From: Chthoniobacterales bacterium
Lineage (GTDB): Bacteria; Verrucomicrobiota; Verrucomicrobiia; Chthoniobacterales; DASVRZ01
DNA: 64,000 nt
Direction of reading: 5' to 3'
Assembly (NCBI GenBank): GCA_039930045.1
Contig: JBDSQB010000017.1
Coordinates: 1 to 64,000, forward strand
Below the pieces are notes generated by a model. That model did not search any database, had not been told where the DNA came from, and was given only the letters and a program-made list of their open reading frames with translations. Positions within the stretch are counted from its first letter, which is position 1. Each line of letters opens with the position of its first letter. Positions 27,364 through 35,489 of this stretch are shown piece by piece. The translations under genes were made by a program, and so were the position numbers.

Positions 27364-28200
27364 TCAAAGTCCGATGCGGATGATGCTGGGGTGGCCGACT
27401 TGCAGGTGCAGGGAACGCTCCAATACCGGGAGGAAGGCGATGGAGTTGTCGGTGAGGCTCACTTGCAAGGTTCCCGCCTGGTTCGCCGGGGCGGCGAGGT
27501 GTTTTTCCTGCAACAATCGACTCAAACTCGACGCGCAGTTTTCCGCCGAATCGACGATGTGCACGCCGGGGCCGGCGATGCGGGAAATGGCCGCGCCGAG
27601 CAGCGGATAATGCGTGCAACCGAGGACGAGCGTGTCGATTTGCGAGTCGAGTAAGGGCCGAATGTAACGCTCGATCGCGGCGTCGGTCAGCGGGTCGTCG
27701 AGCCAGCCTTCCTCGATCATGGGGACGAGCACCGGGCAGGCGTGGCTGATGGTTTTCGCCTCTGGCGAGAGGGCGCGAATGGCGAAATCATACGCGCGGC
27801 TGAGGACGGTGGCGCGGGTGCCAATGATGCCGATGCGTCCGTTGCGGGTGGCGCGGACGGCGGCCTCGGCTCCGGGCTGGATCATGCCGACGATGGGGAC
27901 GTCGAGCGTTTCCCGCAGGGTGCCGACGGCGAGGGCGGACGCGGTGTTGCAGGCGACGACGATGGCTTTGCAGCGTTGCGCGAGGAGAAACTGGCAGATC
28001 TCCTGGGAGTAGCGGGTGACGGTTTCCTGGCTTTTGCCGCCGTAAGGGACTCGCGCGGTGTCGCCCACGTAGAAGATGTGTTCGCTGGGCAGATGCTGGC
28101 GGAGGGCGGCGACGACGGTGAGCCCGCCGATGCCTGAGTCGAAGACGCCTATGACGGATGAGTGGTGGTGCGGGGGGAGATCAGGGCTGGGCGGCGGCAT
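27364..28200 (-). CDS. murI: Glutamate racemase
   Basis: Makes D-glutamate for peptidoglycan. 278 residues from the ATG at 28200. D21 in GVFDSGIGG, the catalytic C84 in VVACNTAS and the second catalytic C195 in VLGCTHYP are all present, as is GDTARVPYG. The frame is open upstream but that part lies inside the amidase gene, with which it overlaps by 20 bp. The pair forms a cell-wall operon. Confidence 0.96.
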   Translation of the reverse strand: MPPPSPDLPPHHHSSVIGVFDSGIGGLTVVAALRQHLPSEHIFYVGDTARVPYGGKSQETVTRYSQEICQFLLAQRCKAIVVACNTASALAVGTLRETLDVPIVGMIQPGAEAAVRATRNGRIGIIGTRATVLSRAYDFAIRALSPEAKTISHACPVLVPMIEEGWLDDPLTDAAIERYIRPLLDSQIDTLVLGCTHYPLLGAAISRIAGPGVHIVDSAENCASSLSRLLQEKHLAAPANQAGTLQVSLTDNSIAFLPVLERSLHLQVGHPSIIRIGL

Positions 28201-29344
28201 GAGGTTCGGACTGGACGAGAGTGGTGGGTTTGTCGGGAGTTGGCAAGCGGGCGGGCGGCGGAGAAACGGGCGAAATGGCAGGCGGCGTGGCGGCGGGCGG
28301 CGGCTGCGCGGCGAGAGTCGGAGCGGGCGTCGCGGCTGGCGGCGGCGGTAAGGGGAGTTCCATTGCATTCTCCGGCACGGCGGCGATGTAGCGGACGATG
28401 CCGGCGGCGATGGATTCCGCGAGCGCCTGCCGATAATCGGCATGCGAAATGGCGAATGCGTCCTGCCCGGCGAGGTAGCCGCCCTCGATCAGGACGCCGG
28501 GCATGTGGATGCCTTTTAAGACGTGAAATCGCGCCCGGCGGATGCCCCGATCCGGCGAATGGACGCGCGGCAAGATGCAACCGTGGATGGCAGTGGCGAG
28601 CGCGGCGTTCTCCGAATCGTGGGCGTTGCCGGGCCAGGAAACCCAGTCGAGGAGCGTCGGCGGGTTGTCGGTGGAGGGCACACCCGCCGGGGTGAGCGCG
28701 TAAGTTTCGATGCCACGGGTGAGCGCACCGGCATTGAAATGGATGCTGATAAAGAGCGCGTCGGCGTTCCGGTTGGCCGCAGCGACGCGGTCGTCGAGGG
28801 GAATGTAACTGTCGTCGCGGCGGGTGAGGACGACGTTTAAGCCGCGGGCGCGCAGGAGGGGAGCGGCGCGCTGGGCGACGTCGAGCGCGTAGGTTTTTTC
28901 CGATCCATAATAGGACCACGTGCCCTGGTCGTTGCCGCCGTGGCCCGCGTCGAGGACGATGGTGCGAACCGCCCCGCCGCAGATGCAGCTCGGTCGCAGG
29001 ACGGGGTCGATGGTGGTGGAGAGGTCGAGCCGCGATAGCCATGTGACTCCGCCCTCTTTCAACACGGGCAGGCTGAGGTGGAAGCGGAGGTTATTGAGGT
29101 AAAGCTCGCGGGTGCCGATCTGGGCGAGGAGGATTTTGTTGGGTTTAACGAACTTGATCCACTCGGCGGTGGTGGTGCCGAAGGTGAAATCGTAGAACGT
29201 CTGCACCTCCGACATGGGGACGTATTCGCGGTCTTGGATCGTCTGGAGTGTCCAGGCCGGGAGTTCCATGCGACTCACGGCGAAGAGGCCGAAGATGGCG
29301 GCGAGGTTCCGCAGCCAATGGATCGGACATTTCCCGGCGCTCAT
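28181..29344 (-). CDS. N-acetylmuramoyl-L-alanine amidase (Amidase_3)
   Basis: Zinc amidase that cuts the lactyl-amide bond of peptidoglycan, 387 residues. Zinc ligands H135 (LDAGHGG), E149 (SEKTYA) and H202 (SIHFNA), and catalytic E287 (LIEGGYL), are all visible. A basic/hydrophobic N-terminus (about 8-24) is a weak export signal, followed by an AMIN-like region (about 40-110). The C-terminus is a Pro/Ala-rich low-complexity tail. It is cotranscribed with murI. Confidence 0.93.
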   Translation of the reverse strand: MSAGKCPIHWLRNLAAIFGLFAVSRMELPAWTLQTIQDREYVPMSEVQTFYDFTFGTTTAEWIKFVKPNKILLAQIGTRELYLNNLRFHLSLPVLKEGGVTWLSRLDLSTTIDPVLRPSCICGGAVRTIVLDAGHGGNDQGTWSYYGSEKTYALDVAQRAAPLLRARGLNVVLTRRDDSYIPLDDRVAAANRNADALFISIHFNAGALTRGIETYALTPAGVPSTDNPPTLLDWVSWPGNAHDSENAALATAIHGCILPRVHSPDRGIRRARFHVLKGIHMPGVLIEGGYLAGQDAFAISHADYRQALAESIAAGIVRYIAAVPENAMELPLPPPPAATPAPTLAAQPPPAATPPAISPVSPPPARLPTPDKPTTLVQSEPHAAAQP

Positions 29345-29436
29345 CGGCTTTTAAAGTCAGCGGAGCGGCCCGTTTTGACAAGGGGGAATCCATTTGCATT
29401 CGACTCTGACTCGTTGCACGTTGCCCGTCCTTTTAT

Positions 29437-30807
29437 ATGACGCTGACCGAAAAAATCATTGCCAAAGCGAGTGGCAAATCCTACGTCGAACCCGGCGACA
29501 ATGTCTGGGTGAATGTCGATGTCCTGCTCACCCACGACGTCTGCGGACCCGGCACGATCGGGGTGTTTAAGCGCGAATTCGGCAAGACCGCCAAGGTCTG
29601 GGACAAGAACAAGATCGTCATCATTCCCGACCACTACATTTTCACGCAGGACAGCATGTCGAACCGCAATGTGGACATCCTGCGCGACTTCGTCCGCGAA
29701 CAGGGCCTGCCCTATTTCTACGACGTGATCGACGACCCGGACGGTCATTGGAAGTTTGATGCGAGTCAGGGTCAACTCAAGAAACAATACGGCTCGCAGT
29801 TTGCCGGCGTCTGCCACACGGCGTTGCCAGCGAAAGGTCACACCCGGCCCGGCGAGATTCTCTTCGGCACCGACTCGCATACCTGCATGGCGGGGGCGTT
29901 TGGGGAATTTGCCACCGGCATCGGCAACACCGACGCGGGCTTCATTTTGGGCACGGGCAAGTTGCTCATCAAGGTCCCGGAAACGATGCGCTTCTATCTC
30001 GAAGGCACGTTGTCTCCCGGTGTGATGGCGAAGGACGTGATTCTGCACGTGATCGGCGAGATCGGCTTCGACGGCGCGACTTATCGTGCGATGCAATGGG
30101 AAGGTCCCGGCGCGAACGCGATGAATATGGACGACCGCATGACGATCGCCAACATGGCGATCGAAGCGGGTGGCAAGAATGGGATTTTTGCGCCAGACGA
30201 AACGACGTTCGCCTACGTGAATGAGCGGACCGCTGCCAATGGAACGAAGGCCGATTACGACCCGGTGTTTCTCGATAAGGAACAGAAGTTCGTCTATGAC
30301 AAGGCGTTCGATCTTTCCAAGCTGGAGCCGACCGTCGCGATGCATCCCGATCCGGGTCAACGCGAGCTCGCGAAGAACCTCGGCAACATCCACTTGGACC
30401 GCGCTTACATCGGCTCCTGCACCGGCGGCAAGACGAGCGATTTCCTCGCCTTCGCCCACATCGTCAACGGCAAATCCGTGAAGATCGACACCTTCGGCGT
30501 CCCCGCGACTCCGGGCGTCGTGCAGGAGTTGCAGACGACTCGCTGGAACGGCGTGACGGTCTGGGATATTTTGACGAATTCCGGCGTGCTCATGACCGAA
30601 AACGCCTCCTGCGCCGCCTGTCTGGGCGGTCCGGTGGATACGTTTGGCCGCATGAACAAGCCGATGAATTGCATCAGCGCGACGAACCGCAATTTCCCCG
30701 GTCGCATGGGCAGCAAGGAGAGCAAGGTTTTCCTCGCCAGCCCCTATACCGTCGCCGCGTCCGCACTCACGGGTCACATCACCGATCCTCGGGAGTATTT
30801 GTCCTAA
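29437..30807 (+). CDS. leuC: 3-isopropylmalate dehydratase large subunit
   Basis: Isomerises 2- to 3-isopropylmalate in leucine synthesis together with LeuD. 456 residues. [4Fe-4S] ligands are C328 in GSCTGGKTSDF and C392, C395 in SCAACLGG. GTDSHTCMAGAFG is a second family mark. Homoaconitase-type relatives share these motifs, but the nearby leuD-like gene supports LeuC. A lipoprotein gene lies between leuC and leuD. Confidence 0.94.
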   Translation: MTLTEKIIAKASGKSYVEPGDNVWVNVDVLLTHDVCGPGTIGVFKREFGKTAKVWDKNKIVIIPDHYIFTQDSMSNRNVDILRDFVREQGLPYFYDVIDDPDGHWKFDASQGQLKKQYGSQFAGVCHTALPAKGHTRPGEILFGTDSHTCMAGAFGEFATGIGNTDAGFILGTGKLLIKVPETMRFYLEGTLSPGVMAKDVILHVIGEIGFDGATYRAMQWEGPGANAMNMDDRMTIANMAIEAGGKNGIFAPDETTFAYVNERTAANGTKADYDPVFLDKEQKFVYDKAFDLSKLEPTVAMHPDPGQRELAKNLGNIHLDRAYIGSCTGGKTSDFLAFAHIVNGKSVKIDTFGVPATPGVVQELQTTRWNGVTVWDILTNSGVLMTENASCAACLGGPVDTFGRMNKPMNCISATNRNFPGRMGSKESKVFLASPYTVAASALTGHITDPREYLS

Positions 30808-30816
30808 CCAAGTCGT

Positions 30817-31344
30817 ATGCGTCGTTTGTCCATTCAACTGACCGCCCTTTGCGGCGTGCTAACACTCGGCGGTTGCGCGTGGTTTTCCGATCCCGCCAAG
30901 TCGGATGCAACTCCCGCGACTGCCAGCGCTGCGTCGGATGCTAACAAAAACTACTGCATCGTAAAAGCGGACTTCACCCCGCTCTATCGCACCGGTCCGC
31001 AGCAGCCCAACGGTCCCGACCAGAGCCTGCCAAAGAACACACTGGTCACCTTGCTTAAGCGCAGCTTCGGTTTCAGCCGTGTGCAACTCGAAAACGGCAT
31101 CAACGGCTACGTCGCCACTGAGGATCTCGGCCCGGCTCCCGCCGAATTGATCAATCCGCCGAAGCCGACGATCAATACTAACATCGAGAACAACAGCGCC
31201 ATCGTCGAACATTACTCCGCCGAGAAAGCCGAGCATTCCGCCGCCGTCAGCACCGGCAACGCCGAGGCCGCGCCTGAGCTGCCCGAGCCGCGCCTCGAAC
31301 CCGAGCCGACTCCCGTCATCGCCAAACCCGACTTCCGCTACTAA
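30817..31344 (+). CDS. SH3-like lipoprotein between leuC and leuD
   Basis: 175 residues. Signal peptide and lipobox LTLGGC (Cys20) predict a lipoprotein. Residues about 45-108 (IVKADFTPLYRTG ... GFSRVQLENGINGYVATEDL, given in part) fit a bacterial SH3 fold. The C-terminal half is rich in Pro, Glu and Ala. It starts 9 bp after leuC and ends 4 bp before leuD, so it is certainly in the operon, yet has no obvious leucine role. Confidence 0.8.
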   Translation: MRRLSIQLTALCGVLTLGGCAWFSDPAKSDATPATASAASDANKNYCIVKADFTPLYRTGPQQPNGPDQSLPKNTLVTLLKRSFGFSRVQLENGINGYVATEDLGPAPAELINPPKPTINTNIENNSAIVEHYSAEKAEHSAAVSTGNAEAAPELPEPRLEPEPTPVIAKPDFRY

Positions 31345-31348
31345 CATT

Positions 31349-31891
31349 ATGGCTCATACCATCACCAGCCCCATCTACGTCGTTCAGGATAACATCGACA
31401 CCGACCAGATCATTCCCGCGCAGTATCTAACATTGGTTCCTACCATTCCCGATGAATACGAGAAGCTCGGCTCCTATGCTTTGATCGGACTTCCCGACGC
31501 GCTTTATCCCGAGCGTTTCGTGCAGGAAGGCCAGACACAGACTCCCTACAAAATCGTCGTCGCTGGGAAAAATTTCGGCTGTGGCAGTTCCCGCGAGCAC
31601 GCTCCGATTGCGATGGGCGCGGCGGGCGTCGAAGCTGTCGTGGCGACCTCGTTTGCGCGCATCTTTTTTCGCAATTGCGTCGCGACCGGCGAGCTCTATC
31701 CCTACGATTGCCCGGACCGTCTCTGCGATCTTTTGAAGACGGGCCAAATCGGCACGCTCGACTTCGACAAGGACACGCTCACCGTCGGCGACCTCGTGGT
31801 GCAGCTCAAACCCCTCGGTGAAGTTCGCCCCGTGATCGACGCAGGCGGCCTCTTCAACTACGCCCGCGCCAGCGGGATGATTCCGGCCTGA
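31349..31891 (+). CDS. leuD: 3-isopropylmalate dehydratase small subunit
   Basis: Swivel domain subunit that completes the LeuC active site, 180 residues. [14 protein letters not shown] and [14 protein letters not shown] are the family signatures, and [14 protein letters not shown] closes the protein. Start is 4 bp after the lipoprotein stop. Confidence 0.95.
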   Translation: MAHTITSPIYVVQDNIDTDQIIPAQYLTLVPTIPDEYEKLGSYALIGLPDALYPERFVQEGQTQTPYKIVVAGKNFGCGSSREHAPIAMGAAGVEAVVATSFARIFFRNCVATGELYPYDCPDRLCDLLKTGQIGTLDFDKDTLTVGDLVVQLKPLGEVRPVIDAGGLFNYARASGMIPA

Positions 31892-31958
31892 TTTCGAGGT
31901 TGGTAGATTTTCAGAGATAGATTCATCCGTTCAGCGAAGCGGAGCGAATTGATCTCGT

Positions 31959-32198
31959 ATGAAAACTCTCACTGAACTCAAAGTCACCCCAGAAAATCTC
32001 AAGTCGGCCTCCGATCTGTCGCTTTTTCTCGGTTTCGCATCGATCATCCTGTCCATTGTGACCTGGTTTACCGCCAAAGAAGAAAACCGCGCCCACGGCG
32101 AGCGCTTCGGGATCTTTGTCGGCCTCTGGGTTCCGAGCTTCTTTATTCTCTCCAATCGACTCTCCCGCAAAGCTGAGGAACTCGCTCAGCCGGAGTAG
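31959..32198 (+). CDS. Small two-TM membrane protein
   Basis: 79 residues with two hydrophobic segments (about 20-40 and 50-65) joined by a charged loop (AKEENRAHGERF). No family recognised. It lies downstream of leuD by 67 bp in the same direction. Confidence 0.55.
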   Translation: MKTLTELKVTPENLKSASDLSLFLGFASIILSIVTWFTAKEENRAHGERFGIFVGLWVPSFFILSNRLSRKAEELAQPE

Positions 32199-32275
32199 GT
32201 TAGGAATCGCAGATTCTTTTCCATCCAGCGAAACTCGGCTGGACATCTGCGCCTCTCGCTCGTTAAGTCCTCTGC

Positions 32276-32581
32276 ATGGGACACGACATCAATCTGAGTG
32301 GCGGCGACATCACGATGATCAAAAACATCGGACTCTCCGGCTCGGCCATCAGCGGCCAGATTCTGATCGAGCGTTGCGCGGGGATGGGTGACGCGGAGAT
32401 TATCGAGTCGCTCAAGGACCTCATCGCGCTTGGCTATGTCGTCGCGGACAACGAGACATTTCACAGCAGCAGCGACATTGCCAAAGTCCAGTTTCGCGTG
32501 AACACCTCCTATGCGCGCGACCTCAAGGAGGCGCTCGATCCGCAGCCGAAGAAGGTCGAGCGCCGCCAGCGCCGCACGTGA
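32276..32581 (+). CDS. Hypothetical protein
   Basis: 101-residue soluble protein with Gly-rich start (GHDINLSGGDITMIKNIGL) and basic tail. The region DAEIIESLKDLIALGYVVADN suggests a small winged-helix-like fold, though this is weak. The stop overlaps the GTG of the DUF4105 gene (GTGA), so it is coupled to it. Confidence 0.6.
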   Translation: MGHDINLSGGDITMIKNIGLSGSAISGQILIERCAGMGDAEIIESLKDLIALGYVVADNETFHSSSDIAKVQFRVNTSYARDLKEALDPQPKKVERRQRRT

Positions 32582-33702
32582 TTTCCCGCTGGCTGGCCGG
32601 GCTGTTGGCGGCCATCGTTTTACTAACCAACGCCAGCGCGGCGCACGTCCTTTCCGACGAAGCCACCGCAGCCCTCTGGACGGTTGGACCCGGCGACGAA
32701 CTCTATGCGGCCTTCGGTCACAGCGCGCTGCGGATCACCGATCCGGTGATTGGGTTTGATCGCATTTACAATTTCGGGACGTTTGATTTCGCGACTCCCA
32801 ACTTCTACCTGAAGTTCATCCACGGCGACTTGGATTACTATCTAACTGCCGCCATCGCACCGGAAATCATCGAGGAATATCGCGATCACCATCAGTTGGT
32901 AGTCGAGCAGCAGTTGAATCTAACTCCGGCGGAGCTGGATCAATTATTCCTCGCGATGGAATCCAACCTTCAGCCGGGGAACGCCGCCTATCGTTACGAT
33001 TTCGTCCGCGATAACTGCACGACTCGCATCCGCGACGCCGTCGCCAAAGTGGCCAAAGTCCAGTGGCAGCCGCTCGCCAGCAACTCCCCCACCCTTCGCG
33101 AAATGGTCCAGCCCTATGTGGCGGATCGTCCCGCGATCCAGACCGGCATCAATCTCCTCTTCGGTGCTAACATGGATCATCCCGCAACCAGTCAGGAGGC
33201 GATGTTTCTGCCCGAGGACATGAAGCTGGCCTTCGACCGCGCGACTATTAACGATGGTCGCAGGTTAGTACGCAGCACGCAGATCTTGTTAGATGGCCCG
33301 AAGCTTCCCGCACCGGTGACCAATTGGCTCGTGTTAGGAACCTATCTCGCCGCCGTGCTGGCCATGGTCGCGCTCATCCGCAACAGCCGCTGGCCGCTCT
33401 GGCTCGACGTGATTTTATTCATCCTCACTGCACTGATCGGTTGCGCGATCGCCTTCGTCTGGTTCGGCACGCGCCATTGGGTTTTGCACGACAACTGGAA
33501 CCTGCTCTGGGCCTGGCCGACGCATCTCATCATCTGGTTTTTCCCGCAGCGCATTCGGCGAAAATACTGGATCGCGTATGCCGTCTTTGTCCTCGCCGCC
33601 GCCCTCTGGATTCCGCTGCAACTCACCTTCGTCGGCGTGAAACTACTGCTCGCGTTTCGCGCCTTGAAGATGGACGCTCCATCGCGTACTAACCAGCGAT
33701 GA
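32578..33702 (+). CDS. DUF4105 membrane protein
   Basis: 374 residues, GTG start overlapping the previous stop. A signal peptide (1-21) leads to an exported DUF4105 domain (about 35-200) with the conserved FGHSALRI and RYDFVRDNCTTRIRD motifs, whose His and Cys suggest a thiol-dependent NlpC/P60-like hydrolase. Three to four membrane segments follow (about 245-355). Its exact substrate is unknown. ATGA overlap with the TPR gene. Confidence 0.85.
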   Translation: MISRWLAGLLAAIVLLTNASAAHVLSDEATAALWTVGPGDELYAAFGHSALRITDPVIGFDRIYNFGTFDFATPNFYLKFIHGDLDYYLTAAIAPEIIEEYRDHHQLVVEQQLNLTPAELDQLFLAMESNLQPGNAAYRYDFVRDNCTTRIRDAVAKVAKVQWQPLASNSPTLREMVQPYVADRPAIQTGINLLFGANMDHPATSQEAMFLPEDMKLAFDRATINDGRRLVRSTQILLDGPKLPAPVTNWLVLGTYLAAVLAMVALIRNSRWPLWLDVILFILTALIGCAIAFVWFGTRHWVLHDNWNLLWAWPTHLIIWFFPQRIRRKYWIAYAVFVLAAALWIPLQLTFVGVKLLLAFRALKMDAPSRTNQR

Positions 33703-35486
33703 CCACCCCCTCATTCCAGAAAATCGTCCCGCGCGTTGAGAACGAGGACGAGCGCACGCCGGAGGAAATCGCCGAGAAACGTCGCAAGCGCATCTGGATC
33801 ATCTGCATGTGCGTGATCATCGTGGCCGGCGTCATCGTCGCCTTCAACGCCCGCTCTATTTCCCGCGGGATCAAGGGTTGGCAGGCGGAGCGCGCGGCGC
33901 GGGAGGCGGAGAAATTTCTCGCCGCCAAGGATTACAAATCCGCCCAGGGCAAAGTGCAGGACGCACTTGCACTCAGCCCGCAAAACCCGGCCGCCATGCT
34001 CACTGCGGCCCATTTCCTCACCACGGCAGGCGCTCACAAGGACGCCATCGCCTTCTGGGTAAAACTCGAGGAAAAGGGGCCGCTGTCTCCCGCCGATCAG
34101 CGGCAATACGCCACCTCGCTGCTCGCCACCGGCGACCTTTTGCAGGCGGGCAATCACGCGAAACTTTCGTGGCCCGCAGGTCAGCCCGGCCAGCCGGATG
34201 ACTGGATGCTGGCGCTCAATCTCGCCCTCCAACGGCGCGATGAAACTGCCGCCGTGGACCTTGCGCAAAAACTCATGGCCAGCACATCGGCCACGGCGGA
34301 TCAACGTCTGAAGGCGGCGACCTTGATGACTTCCTCGTCCAATCCGGGCCAGCGCACGGAGGCTTGGAAACTGATCGAAACCCTCAGCCGCGATAAGACT
34401 GAAACTGGACTCGAGGCGCTCGTCACTTTGGCGCGTCGTGCAGCCTCGGTGCATTCGAAACAAACTCCGCTGTCCGAGGGAGAAACGGCGCTGTCGCCGC
34501 AGGAAGTAGCCGATGCGATTGAGGCCAACCCAAAGGCGCAGGCCAAGCATTTGCTTTTCGCGATGGACCTGCGACTGCTCGTCGAGCCGTTGCGCAAGGC
34601 CGAGATGATCACGTCCGCTGAGGAAAAATTCACTGGCAACGACGACGACCTCGAGGCGCTGACCGCCTGGCTTTACGGCAAGGGCGAATTCCGCAAGGTG
34701 CTCGTGCATTTGCCCGCCGACGTGGCCGCGCACCGGCGCTCGCTCTTTTTGCAAAGCCTCGACGCCCTCGCCGCGATGGGCCGCTGGAAGGAAGTCGCCG
34801 GCGCAATCAACGGCGCGAGCTTCGCCCTCGACAAGGTCACGGCGGAAATGTATCTGGCCCGCTGCTCGAAGGAACTCGGCGAAACGTCCGGTGCCGATTC
34901 GCACTGGCGCACCGCCCTTGACGCCGCCAATGGCAACGCGCAGCAGCTCGCCCTCGTCGCCGATTACGCCGCGCGCGCCGGAAATATCGCCATCGCCAAG
35001 GCGGGTTTTCAAGCCGCCACCGAGGCGCGCGACGACTTCCTGCCCGCCTATCAGCGCCTGCTCGCCTTCGCCCAAGCCGAGGGCGACACGACTGGGTTGA
35101 ATACGACTTTGAAACGCATGTCCGCCCGCTGGCCCGACGAGGCGGCGGTCCGCAACGACCTCGCCTACACCGATTTGCTGCTTCAGAAAAACATCGAGGC
35201 ATCGACCAAAATTGCCGAGCAACTCTTTGCCAAGGAGCCGAACAGCCTGCCGCATCGGATCACACTCTCACTCGCTCGCTTGCGCACGGGAAACGCAGCA
35301 GAAGCGGCCCAGGTTTTGGATAAACTGACCGGCAACCTCGGCCCGCTGGAAGGCCGCAAACGCGCCGTGCAAGCCGCCGCGCTCTGGGCCAACGATCAGA
35401 AATCTCAAGCCAAATCCGTGCTCCAAGACGTGAAAGTGGACCAGCTTCTCCCCGAGGAACGCGCCTTGGTGAGCGGAGTTCAATAG
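33699..35486 (+). CDS. Membrane-anchored TPR protein
   Basis: 595 residues. A basic N-terminal tail, one membrane helix (about 32-49) and then alpha-helical tetratricopeptide repeats to the end, for example AEKFLAAKDYKSAQGKVQDALALSPQNP near 68-95, given in part. Likely a scaffold at the cell envelope. It is the last gene of a coupled run 32276-35486. Confidence 0.8.
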   Translation: MTTPSFQKIVPRVENEDERTPEEIAEKRRKRIWIICMCVIIVAGVIVAFNARSISRGIKGWQAERAAREAEKFLAAKDYKSAQGKVQDALALSPQNPAAMLTAAHFLTTAGAHKDAIAFWVKLEEKGPLSPADQRQYATSLLATGDLLQAGNHAKLSWPAGQPGQPDDWMLALNLALQRRDETAAVDLAQKLMASTSATADQRLKAATLMTSSSNPGQRTEAWKLIETLSRDKTETGLEALVTLARRAASVHSKQTPLSEGETALSPQEVADAIEANPKAQAKHLLFAMDLRLLVEPLRKAEMITSAEEKFTGNDDDLEALTAWLYGKGEFRKVLVHLPADVAAHRRSLFLQSLDALAAMGRWKEVAGAINGASFALDKVTAEMYLARCSKELGETSGADSHWRTALDAANGNAQQLALVADYAARAGNIAIAKAGFQAATEARDDFLPAYQRLLAFAQAEGDTTGLNTTLKRMSARWPDEAAVRNDLAYTDLLLQKNIEASTKIAEQLFAKEPNSLPHRITLSLARLRTGNAAEAAQVLDKLTGNLGPLEGRKRAVQAAALWANDQKSQAKSVLQDVKVDQLLPEERALVSGVQ

Positions 35487-35489
35487 CAC

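Noticed and set aside
28201-28443. Upstream extension of murI
   Set aside because: Arg/Pro-rich and antisense-like character; it is the amidase 3' region read in another frame. The family start is at 28200.
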